Shown in pieces: positions 16,568-26,383 of a stretch of 64,000 bases of DNA. The notes below the pieces were generated by a model, which did not search any database, was not told the DNA's origin, and saw only the letters and a program-made list of their open reading frames with translations. The stretch is from an uncultured Lachnospiraceae bacterium (GTDB lineage Bacteria > Bacillota > Clostridia > Lachnospirales > Lachnospiraceae), in contig CAKRSV010000001.1 in the NCBI GenBank assembly GCA_934401915.1, forward strand, positions 124,001 to 188,000. Direction: 5' to 3'. Position numbers and translations under genes: made by a program. Position 1 is the stretch's first letter; the number at the start of each line of letters is the position of its first letter.

Positions 16568-17338
16568 CTATTTGCCTGCAAAGAAGGCTGCAAGCGCGGC
16601 GTTTACCTTAGGCGCCTGCTGTGCGAACGAGAAATGCCCCGCGCCTTCGCACACCACCAGTCCCGTATCCGGGATCAGCTCTTCCATCCGGTGTGCGTCC
16701 GAGATCGGCGTCGCCGTATCCAGATCCCCCCAGATCAACAGCGTCGGACACGCCACCTTCGGCATCAGCGGCTCCAGATCCTCATTCACGACCTTGACCA
16801 GTGTCGCCCGCATCACCGGCGTCGCGCTGTTATAGTCCGCAGATCCCCGTCTGCGCCGCATATCCTCCACCGCGTCGGGGTAGAGAAAGTGCAGGAGCTT
16901 CGTGCTCATGACCGCGCGTCCGATCTTATACAGCCGCAGGCTCACCTTCTGTCTGAAACTCTTCTTTGGCAGGATCCCTGCGCTGTCGATGAGTACCGCC
17001 CTGTCGATCTCAAACGGCAGGGACTCGCGCGCGTTCATCTTAAAAAACACGCGGCCTCCAAAGGAATGTACTACAACGCTGATATGGGATACCTCGAAAG
17101 TCTGCAAAAAGGCAATGACAAAGTCCACGTAATCATCCACGCACCACGGTGCAGGCGGCTCCGGCGTCTTGCCAAATCCCGGCATATCCAGCGCGATCAC
17201 CCGGTTTGTCTGTGCCAGCGTATTTATGATGCCCTGATAGAGCGTGATATTGGCTCCCCAGCCGTGCAGCAGTACGATCACCGGTCCCTCGCCCTGATCC
17301 GTATAGTTTACTGAGATGTCGTTAATCTTTTTGATCAC
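16568..17338 (-). CDS. Alpha/beta-fold hydrolase
   Basis: The product has 256 residues with a GTG start at 17338 and AGGTGAAG as ribosome site. The oxyanion loop is HGWG (residues 25-28). The nucleophile elbow reads VHSFGG with Ser near 92 (usually G-x-S-x-G; here the first Gly is Val). Acid and base are probable in WGDLDTATP and EGAGHFSF. A cap domain lies between about 125 and 190. The family covers esterases, C-C hydrolases and haloperoxidase-like enzymes, so the substrate is unknown. It is the first gene of an operon with murF and ddl, which hints at an envelope role, but that is inference only. Confidence 0.88.
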   Translation of the reverse strand: MIKKINDISVNYTDQGEGPVIVLLHGWGANITLYQGIINTLAQTNRVIALDMPGFGKTPEPPAPWCVDDYVDFVIAFLQTFEVSHISVVVHSFGGRVFFKMNARESLPFEIDRAVLIDSAGILPKKSFRQKVSLRLYKIGRAVMSTKLLHFLYPDAVEDMRRRRGSADYNSATPVMRATLVKVVNEDLEPLMPKVACPTLLIWGDLDTATPISDAHRMEELIPDTGLVVCEGAGHFSFAQQAPKVNAALAAFFAGK

Positions 17339-17499
17339 TGATCTTCACCTGACTCTCTTTTCCGATCGAGTCTCCTTACTTTTCATTCTATGCAGCATCG
17401 GCAGGGACGTTTCCGCGCCCTGCTCTTTCCAATCTTACTCTTATCTGTCCGATTACGCAAATAGCTTCCTGCCGTATGCTATGTAAAAAATGCTCTTTC

Positions 17500-18873
17500 T
17501 CAGTCCGCGTAGCGCATCAGGCCTTCTATGATCTCCGGATACCGGAAGGTACACATCGGTCTGAAAAGCAGCCCGAAGTTCTCTCCGTCCCCGGAAAAGG
17601 CGTTGTTGTCCCACACGCAGCAGCTGATCCCTCTGGCTCTCGCCGCGCCGATATAGTAGGTTGAAAAGTCTGCCCGCGCCTGGAGATTTCCGTTCTTCTC
17701 CCGCGCTCCAAACTCGTCGATGACTACTCCTGTACCGTTCTTGACATAAAGCTCATAGAGCTGATCCATCAGTCCGTCTATCTCTGCGCGATCCGCATCA
17801 CTGTCCATGCTCCACTGCTCCGTATAGCCGTTATCGCCGCTTCCCGCCAGCGCAAATCCATACGGCGTGTAAGCGTGAACCTCCACCATGATCCGGTTCT
17901 CCAGCCCGGAAGGATCCTCCGGCAGCCGGAAATACTCGTTCGTCGCCCCCTGCAGGGATGCGGCATAGCCCGGCACCAGCAGATACCGCTCAGCGTTGTT
18001 CCCGCCGGACGCTCTCACCGTGTCCACGAAGGTCTGGTTAAACTCGTTGATACACTCCACCGCCTGCACGCAATCCTGGCTGTTCAGATCCAGCCACCAC
18101 TCATGGGAGGTTCCCACCAGTCTCGGCTCGTTCATTCCTTCCATGATCAGATGCTCGTCATACGAAGCGAAGCGGTCTGCTATCTGCTCCCACACTGCGC
18201 TTATATACGCCTTGGACTGCTCCATATGCGCTTCGTCTGGGAAAATATAATTTTCGTTGTTGTCGTGATGAATGTTTAAAATGACATACATGTCATCTTC
18301 GATCGCATAATCTACGATCTCCTGCACACGGTCCATCCAGACCTGGCTGATCGTATAGCTGCCGTCCGCCGTGACGTGATTGTGCCATGACACCGGTATG
18401 CGCACCGTGCGGAAGCCCGCGTTCTTCACCGCATCGATCATTTCCTTCGTCGTCTTGATCCCACACCACAGGGATTCATAGGAAAGCTCATCCGACCTGT
18501 TGTTGTCCGAAGAAGCGTCCAGCGTATTTCCCAGATTCCATCCGATCTTCATATCCCGCACCAGCGCGATCGCGTCGGAATCCAGCATTTCATAACTCTC
18601 TATCATCGTGTTTTCTGCTTCCTGCATCTTATCTGTCGCCTCCTGTTCCTCATCCGCAGGCACACTCTCTGCCTCCGCGTTCTCCGCAGTCTCCTGTTGC
18701 GCCGCTTCTTCCTGCACAGCCGCCTCTTCCTGTTCTGCAGTTTCCTGCTGCGTCTGCTCAGGCGCCACGGTTTCGTCTGCCTCCTCTCCCTTCGCTCCGC
18801 ATCCGGTCAGCAGCATCGCCGCCATAAGCGTCAGTCCAAGGATTGTATTTCCCGCTCTATCTGTCCTTCTCAC
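17500..18873 (-). CDS. GH5-family glycosidase lipoprotein (endoglucanase-like)
   Basis: I choose the GTG at 18873, with AGAAGGAAG upstream, because it gives a compact signal peptide; an ATG 30 bp upstream is possible. The 457-residue product has a lipobox LLTGCG (Cys 25), then about 60 residues rich in Glu, Gln and Ala as a flexible tether. The GH5 barrel from about 85 has KIGWNLGNTLDA, RIPVSWHNH, LNIHHD, the acid/base Glu in MEGMNEPR and the nucleophile Glu in VIDEFGA. It should cleave beta-1,4-glucan or a related glycan at the cell surface and feed short sugars to the cell. It stands alone, with no neighbouring transporter genes. Confidence 0.9.
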   Translation of the reverse strand: MRRTDRAGNTILGLTLMAAMLLTGCGAKGEEADETVAPEQTQQETAEQEEAAVQEEAAQQETAENAEAESVPADEEQEATDKMQEAENTMIESYEMLDSDAIALVRDMKIGWNLGNTLDASSDNNRSDELSYESLWCGIKTTKEMIDAVKNAGFRTVRIPVSWHNHVTADGSYTISQVWMDRVQEIVDYAIEDDMYVILNIHHDNNENYIFPDEAHMEQSKAYISAVWEQIADRFASYDEHLIMEGMNEPRLVGTSHEWWLDLNSQDCVQAVECINEFNQTFVDTVRASGGNNAERYLLVPGYAASLQGATNEYFRLPEDPSGLENRIMVEVHAYTPYGFALAGSGDNGYTEQWSMDSDADRAEIDGLMDQLYELYVKNGTGVVIDEFGAREKNGNLQARADFSTYYIGAARARGISCCVWDNNAFSGDGENFGLLFRPMCTFRYPEIIEGLMRYAD

Positions 18874-18973
18874 TTTGTGCTTCCTTCTTTCTGTCCATAG
18901 CATATATCATTTTTCCTGATCCTATCGAACAGTTCCATTTTACTGTATCGGGAGCACTCCCTGCAATAAGTAT

Positions 18974-19072
18974 TTACTGAATATAGTCCAGATAATCCAT
19001 CTCGCTTGCAAAAAGCATATATCTTCCGTTCACATATCCCATGTATCCGCTCTCTACCGCATATCCTTTCAT
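18974..19072 (-). CDS. Small protein of 32 residues, conserved-looking
   Basis: An ATG at 19072 with GACAGGAG upstream (5-7 nt) opens a 33-codon frame ending at TAA 18974. The product begins MKGYAVESGYMGYV and ends EMDYLDYIQ. It is rich in Tyr, Gly and Met, acidic at the end, and has no membrane segment. I recall similar Gly-Tyr-Met-Gly small proteins in Lachnospiraceae but cannot verify this here. It sits between the desulfurase terminator and the GH5 gene, so it has a transcript of its own or shares one with GH5. Function unknown. Confidence 0.65.
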   Translation of the reverse strand: MKGYAVESGYMGYVNGRYMLFASEMDYLDYIQ

Positions 19073-19166
19073 AGCTCCTGTCTCCTCTCTGCCTGTGCGC
19101 CGGTATTGCCGCCCCTCTGCCCTGTCCGCATTGCGAACAGCTGTTTGTCTGTTGGATACAGGATAA

Positions 19167-19198
19167 CAAAAGGAGAGTCCGATAAACGGGACTCTCCT
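19167..19198 (-). terminator. Terminator of the cysteine desulfurase gene
   Basis: On the minus strand GGAGAGTCC and GGACTCTCC form a 9-bp stem with a 7-8-nt loop, followed by TTTT. It lies about 40 bp after the desulfurase stop. Confidence 0.85.
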
Positions 19199-19235
19199 TC
19201 AAATTCTCAGAAAATTTTATTATTTTATCTGTTTT

Positions 19236-20420
19236 TTATTTTGCCTCTTTCTGCTTCTTCACGAAATCCTCCCAGAGCGGCGACATACTGCGCAGTCTCT
19301 CCACGATCTTCACCAGCTCGTCTGCGACAATGTCCATCTCTTCCTTCGTGTTCTCCTCGCTCAGCGTCAGCCGCAGCGATCCATGGGCTTTTTCATGCGG
19401 AAGCCCGATGGCGAGAAGCACATGGGACGGATCCAGGGAACCGGATGTGCACGCCGATCCGCTCGATCCGCAGATGCCCTTCATGTCCAGCATGATCAGC
19501 ATCGATTCGCCCTCAATAAACTCGAACCCGACATGGATATTGTTTGGCAGTCTCTTCGTCCGGTGGCCGTTCAGCTTTGAATAAGGGATCTCCTTCTCGA
19601 TCCGGGAAATAAAGTAATCCCGCAGTTCGATCTCCTTTTTGGTCTTTTCCTCCATGATGCGGAATGCACGCTTGGCTGCTGCGGCAAGTCCGACGATTCC
19701 CGGCACGTTCTCTGTGCCCGCACGTCTGCCTCTCTCCTGCTGCCCGCCATGGATAAAGGAACGGATCTTCACTTTCTTATTGATGTACAGAAAACCGATC
19801 CCCTTCGGGCCATTCAGCTTATGCCCGCTGGCGGAGAGCATATCGATATGGCACTCCTCTACATTGATCGGCACCTGCCCGTAAGCCTGTACCGCGTCTG
19901 TATGGAAAAGGATCCCGTGCTCAGCCGCGATCTCTCCGATCTCTTTGATCGGCTGGATCGTTCCGATCTCATTGTTTGCATACATGATCGAGATCAAGAT
20001 CGTGTCCGGCCGGATCGACCGCTTTAACTGCTCAAGGTCTACCACTCCGTCCTCGTCCACATCCAGATATGTCACCTCTGCCCCTCTGCTCTCCAGATAC
20101 TGGCAGGTGTGCAGGATCGCATGATGCTCGATCTTCGAAGTGATGATATGCTTTCCCTTCGACTGGTACGCCTCGAAGGTCGCCTTGAGCGCCCAGTTAT
20201 CCGACTCTGAGCCGCCTCCCGTGAAATAGATCTCGTTCGGCTCCGCTCCCAGCGTCTGCGCTATCGTCTCCCGCGCCTCGATCGTTGCCTTTTTGCTCTC
20301 GCTTCCCAATTTATAAATGCTGCTTGCATTGCCATAATACTCCGTAAAGTACGGAAGCATCGCCTCCAGCACTTCCGGCGCCGTTTTTGTAGTTGCCGCG
20401 TTATCCAGATATATCATCAT
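19236..20420 (-). CDS. Cysteine desulfurase, NifS/IscS family
   Basis: The product has 394 residues with GGGAG before tandem ATGs at 20420/20417. It is a PLP enzyme that takes sulfur from cysteine for Fe-S clusters or tRNA thiolation. Seen: LDNAATTKT at the N-terminus, HHAILHTC, the PLP-lysine motif SASGHKLNGPKG, HGGQQERGRRAGTEN and the active cysteine loop SSGSACTSGS near residue 325, which is group I (NifS/IscS type) rather than SufS. No scaffold (IscU/NifU) or thiI gene is adjacent; it is monocistronic with a strong terminator, so its sulfur acceptor cannot be told. Confidence 0.93.
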   Translation of the reverse strand: MMIYLDNAATTKTAPEVLEAMLPYFTEYYGNASSIYKLGSESKKATIEARETIAQTLGAEPNEIYFTGGGSESDNWALKATFEAYQSKGKHIITSKIEHHAILHTCQYLESRGAEVTYLDVDEDGVVDLEQLKRSIRPDTILISIMYANNEIGTIQPIKEIGEIAAEHGILFHTDAVQAYGQVPINVEECHIDMLSASGHKLNGPKGIGFLYINKKVKIRSFIHGGQQERGRRAGTENVPGIVGLAAAAKRAFRIMEEKTKKEIELRDYFISRIEKEIPYSKLNGHRTKRLPNNIHVGFEFIEGESMLIMLDMKGICGSSGSACTSGSLDPSHVLLAIGLPHEKAHGSLRLTLSEENTKEEMDIVADELVKIVERLRSMSPLWEDFVKKQKEAK

Positions 20421-20498
20421 GTACTCTCCCTTTCTCTTTATTTTCCTAGTATTTCACTATGAATTATAGCCACATTATAAATCAGGAATTTCCAGAAA

Positions 20499-23400
20499 TC
20501 AAGTCCCCTGAGGCGGATTCTGCGAAGGATTTTCGAACAGTACCTCTTCGATCTTCTCCAGCGTCTCCTCCGTCAGCGTCAGAAGCATCTCCTCATCCTT
20601 CTCCACGACGCCGCAGCGATAGTAGCGAAGCCGGAATTCCGGCGTTCCCTTGGGGTCAAAGGACATCTTGCCATCATAGTGCGACAGGAGCACCGGGATA
20701 TTTTCGACACGGATCGGCGCATCCGGACGCATACAGATCGTCAGCCGCTCTCCTTTTCCTTTCAGCTCCGTGATAAAAAGACGGTGCGCGTGTGCGCGGA
20801 TCAGAGAGATCCGCAGCAGGTTGTCGACTGATTTCGGGATCTCTCCAAAGCGGTCTAACAGCTCTTCCTGCATATCCTCCCGCTCTTTCCGGTCCTCTAT
20901 GCCGGCAATTCGCTTGTAGATGTCCAGCTTCTGGATCTCGTTGACGATGTAGGACGGCGGGATGTACGCATCCGCATCCAGATCCACGGTCGTGCTGAAA
21001 TCCTCTATGCTTGCGATACCCTTCTTCGCCTTGACTGCCTCGTTGAGCATCTTGCAGTACAGATCATACCCGACCGCCTGCATATGCCCGTGCTGGCTCC
21101 TTCCCAAAAGGCTGCCCGCGCCGCGGATCTCCAGATCGCGCATGGCGATCTTAAAGCCGCTTCCAAGCTCAGTAAACTCCTTGATCGCCGCCAGTCTCTT
21201 CTCCGCCACTTCCTTGAGCATCTTATCCCTTTTATACATCAGGAACGCATAGGCCGTCCGGTTCGATCTTCCCACGCGGCCTCTGAGCTGATAGAGCTGG
21301 GAAAGCCCCATCTGGTCGGAATCGTGGATGATCATGGTGTTGACGTTGGAGATGTCCAGCCCTGTCTCAATGATCGTCGTAGATACCAGCACGTCGATAT
21401 CCCCGTCGATGAAATCAAACATGATGCGCTCAAGCTCTGCCTCCTTCATCTGTCCATGGGCGAATGCCACATTTGCCTCCGGCACCAGTCTCTGGATTGA
21501 TGCAGCTATATCAGCAATATTATTGACACGATTATAGACATAATATACCTGCCCGTTCCTCGATAATTCGCGCACGATCGCTTCCCGCACCAGCTCTTCG
21601 TTGTATTCGCAGACAAAGGTCTGTATCGGCTGCCTGTCGTTCGGCGCCTCCTCCAGCACGCTCATATCGCGGATCCCGATCAGGCTCATGTGGAGCGTCC
21701 GCGGGATCGGGGTCGCCGTCAGCGTCAGCACATCGACGTTCTCCTTGAGCTTCTTGATCTTCTCCTTGTGGGTCACGCCAAACCGCTGCTCCTCGTCGAT
21801 GATCAGCAGTCCCAGATCCTTGTACTCCACATCCTTCGAGAGAACGCGGTGTGTTCCAATTACAATGTCCACCATGCCCTTTTTCAGATCCGTGATCGTC
21901 CGCTTCTGCTCCGAAGCCGTGCGGAACCGGGACAGCAGATCGATCTTAACCGGGAAATCCTTCATCCGCTGCACAAAGGTATTATAATGCTGCTGCGCCA
22001 GGATCGTTGTCGGCACAAGATACACGACCTGTTTTCCCTCCTGCACCGCCTTGAACGCCGCCCGGATCGCGATCTCCGTCTTTCCATAACCGACGTCGCC
22101 GCAGATCAGCCGGTCCATGATGCGGGTGCTCTCCATGTCTGCCTTTGTCGCCTCGATCGCGTGGATCTGGTCCTCCGTCTCCTCGAAAGGGAACATCTCT
22201 TCAAATTCCTTCTGCCAGACTGTATCTTTTCCGTACTGGAAGCCCGCCGTCTGCTGTCTGGCGGCGTACAGCTCTACCAGATCCTGCGCTACCTCGTCCA
22301 CCGCAGCGCGCACCTTGCTCTTGGTCTTGTTCCACTCCTGCGTTCCCAGCTTATTCAGCTTCGGCGTCGCCGCCGCATCCGCAGACGCATACTTCTGGAT
22401 CACATCCAGTCCGGTTGCCAGAACATACAGGATCCCACCGTCCCGGTAGGATATCTTCATATAGTCCTTGACGATATGGTCTACCTCCACCTTCTCGATG
22501 CCCTGGTAGATCCCCAGCCCGTGGCTTTCGTGCACCACGTAATCTCCGACCTTCAATTCATTGAAGTCGTTGATCTTCTGGCCTTCATATTTTTTCTTTC
22601 TCTTCTTTTTCTTCTTCTCAGCGCCGAAAATATCGCTCTCCGAGATGACGATAAACTTCAGCATGGGGTACTCAAAGCCTTTCAGCACCCGTCCATAGTA
22701 GGTCATCACCTCGCCCGGCTGCACCTCGCGCATCGGATCCTCGGAATAGAACGCGCTGATCTCCTGCTCGGTCAGATCCTCCGCAAGACGCTTCGCCCTG
22801 GTTCTGGAGCCGGAGAGAAGCAGCACCCGGTAGCCCTTCCGCCGGTACGCCGCCAGATCCCGCACAAGTGCTTCGAAGCTGTTATTGTAGGATGAAAGGC
22901 TCCTCGCCTGCACCGCATATTTCCGGTCCACTTTAAAAAGTGGATTTCTGCCCTCCATCATGGACACGGACACAACTCTGCGCCCTGCCATATCTGCTGC
23001 CACCTGCTCTGTGGAAAAAAGCAGATCCATCTGTCCCGGCAGGAGATACCCCTTTTCCACACGCTGGGACATACTCTCCCGGAATTCCAGCTCCACGGCA
23101 TCCGCATGCTCCCGCACGCGGATCGGCTCATCCACAAAGATACAGCTTGCTCCGGCGTCCATATTGTCCAGCAGCGTCTCCAGCTCCGGGTAAAAATAGC
23201 GGACATAGCTCTCCAGATTCACCGCGTTTCTGGACACGCCAAGCTCCAAAAGCTCCTCGCGAAGCTGGGCGGTCTGCACCTCGATCCGGTGCGCCTCCTC
23301 GACTTTTCGCTGCTCGCGTAGTCTCTGCGCCTGCTCTTTTCCCTCCGCGTCGATCTTTTCTAAACCCTGTCGCATGGTATCTTCTGACAAAATTAGTTCT

Positions 23401-24071
23401 GTCGCAGGATATATCGTCACGGACTCCAGCTTCTCGATCGACCTTTGGCTCAGAATATCGAAGCTGCGGATCGACTCGATATCTTCCCCCCACAGCTCGA
23501 TCCGGTACGGATTCTCTTCCGTCAGATCAAAGATATCGATGATCCCGCCGCGGATGCTGAACTGTCCGGGCGCCTCCACCTGATAATTCTTCTCATAGCC
23601 AAGCTCCACCAGCCTCGCCGCCAGCTCCTTCTCGTTGATGAGCGTCTGTCGGTTGATGGAGATCACGTGCTCCCGCCAAACACTGACGGGCACCTGCGGC
23701 GCCATCAGCGCATCGAAAGTCGTGATGACCGTCACGGGCTTGCCCTCATAGAGTCTCCGCAGGCATTTTACCCGCTCCGCCGTCAGCTGGTTGCCATGGA
23801 TATCTGCCTGAAAAAAGATCAGATCCTTCGCGGGAAACAGCGTCACATTCCGGTCGTAAAACTTGTAGTCCTCATAGATCTCCTTGGCGCGAAGATCGCT
23901 GAAGGTCACGATGATCCGGTATCGGAAATCCTGTCCGAGCCCGTAGATCATGTGCATCTTCTGCGAGTCGACGCAGCCGCTTACCGCCACAGACACCACC
24001 GGTTTTTTCAGTTCTTTCTTGATCTCTTCATATTCTCCAAGCTCCTCCAAAGGAGCAAGCAAAGCTCTCAC
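20499..24071 (-). CDS. mfd: Transcription-repair coupling factor Mfd
   Basis: The product has 1190 residues, normal for Mfd. It removes RNA polymerase stalled at DNA damage and recruits UvrA. Domains: UvrB-like N-terminal part to about 220 (QFSIRGGIIDIFDL), polymerase-interacting CarD-like domain near 500-570 (KVGDYVVHESHGLGIYQG), helicase core with Walker A GDVGYGKT near 655-663 and DEEQRFG near 758, motif VI QLRGRVGRSNR, and the C-terminal TRCF domain (PPSYIVNEIQKLDIYKRI). A basic patch of repeated Lys lies near residue 490. The start is GTG at 24071, one base after the pth stop, with GGAGGT inside the last pth codons, so the two are coupled. Confidence 0.97.
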   Translation of the reverse strand: MRALLAPLEELGEYEEIKKELKKPVVSVAVSGCVDSQKMHMIYGLGQDFRYRIIVTFSDLRAKEIYEDYKFYDRNVTLFPAKDLIFFQADIHGNQLTAERVKCLRRLYEGKPVTVITTFDALMAPQVPVSVWREHVISINRQTLINEKELAARLVELGYEKNYQVEAPGQFSIRGGIIDIFDLTEENPYRIELWGEDIESIRSFDILSQRSIEKLESVTIYPATELILSEDTMRQGLEKIDAEGKEQAQRLREQRKVEEAHRIEVQTAQLREELLELGVSRNAVNLESYVRYFYPELETLLDNMDAGASCIFVDEPIRVREHADAVELEFRESMSQRVEKGYLLPGQMDLLFSTEQVAADMAGRRVVSVSMMEGRNPLFKVDRKYAVQARSLSSYNNSFEALVRDLAAYRRKGYRVLLLSGSRTRAKRLAEDLTEQEISAFYSEDPMREVQPGEVMTYYGRVLKGFEYPMLKFIVISESDIFGAEKKKKKRKKKYEGQKINDFNELKVGDYVVHESHGLGIYQGIEKVEVDHIVKDYMKISYRDGGILYVLATGLDVIQKYASADAAATPKLNKLGTQEWNKTKSKVRAAVDEVAQDLVELYAARQQTAGFQYGKDTVWQKEFEEMFPFEETEDQIHAIEATKADMESTRIMDRLICGDVGYGKTEIAIRAAFKAVQEGKQVVYLVPTTILAQQHYNTFVQRMKDFPVKIDLLSRFRTASEQKRTITDLKKGMVDIVIGTHRVLSKDVEYKDLGLLIIDEEQRFGVTHKEKIKKLKENVDVLTLTATPIPRTLHMSLIGIRDMSVLEEAPNDRQPIQTFVCEYNEELVREAIVRELSRNGQVYYVYNRVNNIADIAASIQRLVPEANVAFAHGQMKEAELERIMFDFIDGDIDVLVSTTIIETGLDISNVNTMIIHDSDQMGLSQLYQLRGRVGRSNRTAYAFLMYKRDKMLKEVAEKRLAAIKEFTELGSGFKIAMRDLEIRGAGSLLGRSQHGHMQAVGYDLYCKMLNEAVKAKKGIASIEDFSTTVDLDADAYIPPSYIVNEIQKLDIYKRIAGIEDRKEREDMQEELLDRFGEIPKSVDNLLRISLIRAHAHRLFITELKGKGERLTICMRPDAPIRVENIPVLLSHYDGKMSFDPKGTPEFRLRYYRCGVVEKDEEMLLTLTEETLEKIEEVLFENPSQNPPQGT

Positions 24072-24072
24072 A

Positions 24073-24654
24073 TCATACCTCCGTCTTGTTTTTCTGGTTA
24101 TATCGGTTCATGGCCGCATCCGCGCCCTCTGTCATCATCAGCTCCACTGCCTCTGCTGCTCTTTCAATGCTGTCCTCCAGCACCTTCTGCTCTTCCTTTG
24201 CAAAATGACCCAGCACATAATCCGCCAGATCATATCCCTGTGGCTTCTCGCCGACTCCCATCTTGATCCTCTGAAACTGATCGTGCCCCAGATGCAGGAT
24301 AATATTCTTCAGCCCGTTGTGTCCCCCGGCGCTTCCCTTCTTGCGGATCCGGATCTGACCCACGTCCAGACTGATGTCGTCCGAAATGACGATCAGTTCC
24401 GTCCTCTCATCCACCTTATAAAAGTCTATGACGTCACGGACGCTTTCACCACTCAGATTCATATAGGTCTGCGGCTTCACCAGCACTGCCTTCTGTCCGG
24501 CCACCATCCCTTTTCCGATAAGCGCCTTATGCTTTTTTTCCTTCACTGTGATATGGTTTTTCTCTGCGATCGCGTCGATCACCTGAAAGCCGATATTGTG
24601 TCTCGTATTCTGATATTCTTTTCCGGGATTCCCCAGACCTACTATTATATACAT
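24073..24654 (-). CDS. pth: Peptidyl-tRNA hydrolase
   Basis: The product has 193 residues from the ATG at 24654, preceded by GAGG; the longer frame from 24753 has no family similarity. It frees tRNA from peptidyl-tRNA that has dropped off ribosomes. Seen: VGLGNPGKEYQNTRHNIGF with the catalytic His near 20, PQTYMNLSGESV, VISDDISLDVG and GSAGGHNGLKNI. It is translationally linked to mfd downstream; a pth-mfd pair is common in Firmicutes. Confidence 0.96.
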   Translation of the reverse strand: MYIIVGLGNPGKEYQNTRHNIGFQVIDAIAEKNHITVKEKKHKALIGKGMVAGQKAVLVKPQTYMNLSGESVRDVIDFYKVDERTELIVISDDISLDVGQIRIRKKGSAGGHNGLKNIILHLGHDQFQRIKMGVGEKPQGYDLADYVLGHFAKEEQKVLEDSIERAAEAVELMMTEGADAAMNRYNQKNKTEV

Positions 24655-24810
24655 AACATCCTCATTTCCGGACAGCGTGCTGCAAAGTCTTCTCACACTG
24701 TTCCCGATTCTGCGGGCTTCTCCGTTCATACAGCCTCCCATGCCCGCCGTCATCTTTTCCTATTGTAACAACATCCCCTTTTTATCTCAAGTGTGTTTTG
24801 TACAGAAAGA

Positions 24811-24838
24811 GAAAAAGAAAAGAGCGCCTGCGCGCTCT
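24811..24838 (-). terminator. Terminator after spoVG
   Basis: On the minus strand AGAGCGC and GCGCTCT form a stem with a short loop, followed by a T-rich run (TTTTCTTTTT). It separates spoVG from pth-mfd. Confidence 0.8.
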
Positions 24839-24866
24839 TTCCTCTTTCTTTTCCACTCATGCTTTT

Positions 24867-25139
24867 TCACTCATCATCGCCTGGCAAAAGTGCCTTTTCA
24901 TAACTATCCAAGATGATCTTCTGAATGCTATCACGTGTCTCGGAGTTGATCGGATGTGCAATATCGCGATATTCTCCGTCCGCTGCCTTTTTGCTTGGCA
25001 TAGCAATAAAAAGTCCTTTTTCACCTTCGATTACTTTAATGTCATGTACCACGAATTCATCGTCGATCGTGATTGAAACGATTGCCTTCATTTTGCTGTC
25101 TTGAGTCATCTTACGCACGCGGACATCAGTAATTCTCAT
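24867..25139 (-). CDS. spoVG: SpoVG, RNA-binding regulator
   Basis: The product has 90 residues, the normal size. Residues 1-85 follow the family closely: [39 protein letters not shown] and [10 protein letters not shown]. SpoVG binds RNA/DNA and affects sporulation, septation and gene expression in Firmicutes. GGGGAGG lies about 10 nt upstream of the ATG. It is monocistronic with its own terminator. Confidence 0.97.
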   Translation of the reverse strand: MRITDVRVRKMTQDSKMKAIVSITIDDEFVVHDIKVIEGEKGLFIAMPSKKAADGEYRDIAHPINSETRDSIQKIILDSYEKALLPGDDE

Positions 25140-25264
25140 GAAGCTAAGCCTCCCCTTATCATATGATACCGATCAGATGGTCTGTCGGTTTTCACAAGCT
25201 CTCCACACAAGTCATACTCTCCAAGCCACGTCGCTTGCAATATTAACAGATACCTATTGTATCA

Positions 25265-26383
25265 TCAAATTACGTATCTGTCATTATGTTCTACAACAAT
25301 TTCTATATCATTTTCACCCTTATAATAGGAGTTGGCACGGATCGTTCCCCTGCTTTCCACGATACAATTTTCAATGTGTGTATTGTCCCCAATGTACACA
25401 TCGTTGAGAATGATTGAATTCTTGATGTAGCAGTTATTGCCCACATACGTTTTCTTGAAGATCACAGAATCTTCCACCGTACCGTTGACGATGCAACCGC
25501 TGGAAATCAGGCTGTTTTTGATGCTTGCACCCACATTGTACTTCGCCGGAGGAAGGTCGTCCACCTTGGAATAAATGTCCGGATACTGCTTGAAAAAGTA
25601 GTCTCTGATCTCCGGTTTCAGGAAGTCCATATTGGTCTTGAAATAGTCGTCGATTGTCGCAATATTGCTCCAATAATCTTTGATTTTATATCCATAGATA
25701 CGCTTCATATCCTTGTATCTGATGAGGATATCCTTAACAAAATCATAGCGGTCTTCTTCAGCGCAGCGCTCGATCATTTCGATCAGCTGACGTCTTCTGA
25801 CAACATACACGCCGCAGGAGATCGTATTGAACTTTGCCACCACCGGTTTTTCTTCAAACTCTTCGATGCGGCTTTCCTCGTTCATCTTGATCGTTCCGAA
25901 GCGCTCCACGTTGATATCCGGTCCCATATCCTTGCATACCACCGTAATATCCGCTTTTTTCTCAATGTGATACTCCAGGATCTTATTGTAGTCCATCTTG
26001 TAGACACAGTCTCCGGAGGAGATCACTACATACGGCTCATGGCTGTTTTTCAGGAAAGCGAGGTTCTGTGCAATGGCGTCTGCCGTTCCGCGATACCACG
26101 CATTGCTTTCCGCTGTCACCGCCGGGGTAAATACGAAGAGTCCTCCCTGCTTACGTCCGAAATCCCACCATTTGGAGGAGCTGAGATGCTCGTTCAGGCT
26201 TCCCGCGTTGTACTGGGTAAACACTGCCACCTTGTTGATGTGGGAATTTGACATGTTGCTGAGTGCAAAGTCTATGCTCCGATAGCTTCCTGCGATAGGC
26301 ATCGCGCAGACCGCACGTTTCTGTGTCAGTTCCTTGATCCTATGGTTATTTCCACCTGCTAAAACAATTCCGATCGCTCTCAC
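25265..26383 (-). CDS. glgD: GlgD, regulatory subunit of glucose-1-phosphate adenylyltransferase
   Basis: The 372-residue product has the nucleotidyltransferase fold with a C-terminal left-handed beta-helix ([18 protein letters not shown]). Compared with GlgC, the substrate loop is altered: [13 protein letters not shown] in place of [13 protein letters not shown]. This agrees with GlgD being a regulatory partner of GlgC, as known for Firmicutes. The start is GTG at 26383, overlapping the glgC stop by four bases (GTGA), so the subunits are co-translated. The complex makes ADP-glucose for glycogen. Confidence 0.95.
   Translation of the reverse strand: MRAIGIVLAGGNNHRIKELTQKRAVCAMPIAGSYRSIDFALSNMSNSHINKVAVFTQYNAGSLNEHLSSSKWWDFGRKQGGLFVFTPAVTAESNAWYRGTADAIAQNLAFLKNSHEPYVVISSGDCVYKMDYNKILEYHIEKKADITVVCKDMGPDINVERFGTIKMNEESRIEEFEEKPVVAKFNTISCGVYVVRRRQLIEMIERCAEEDRYDFVKDILIRYKDMKRIYGYKIKDYWSNIATIDDYFKTNMDFLKPEIRDYFFKQYPDIYSKVDDLPPAKYNVGASIKNSLISSGCIVNGTVEDSVIFKKTYVGNNCYIKNSIILNDVYIGDNTHIENCIVESRGTIRANSYYKGENDIEIVVEHNDRYVI

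Noticed and set aside
17402..17424. Terminator between the GH5 gene and the hydrolase operon
   Set aside because: GCAGGG/CCCTGC makes a hairpin, but there is no T-tract on the strand transcribed.
20962..24768. Long open frames antisense to mfd and pth
   Set aside because: They mirror the coding strand and have no ribosome sites or family motifs.
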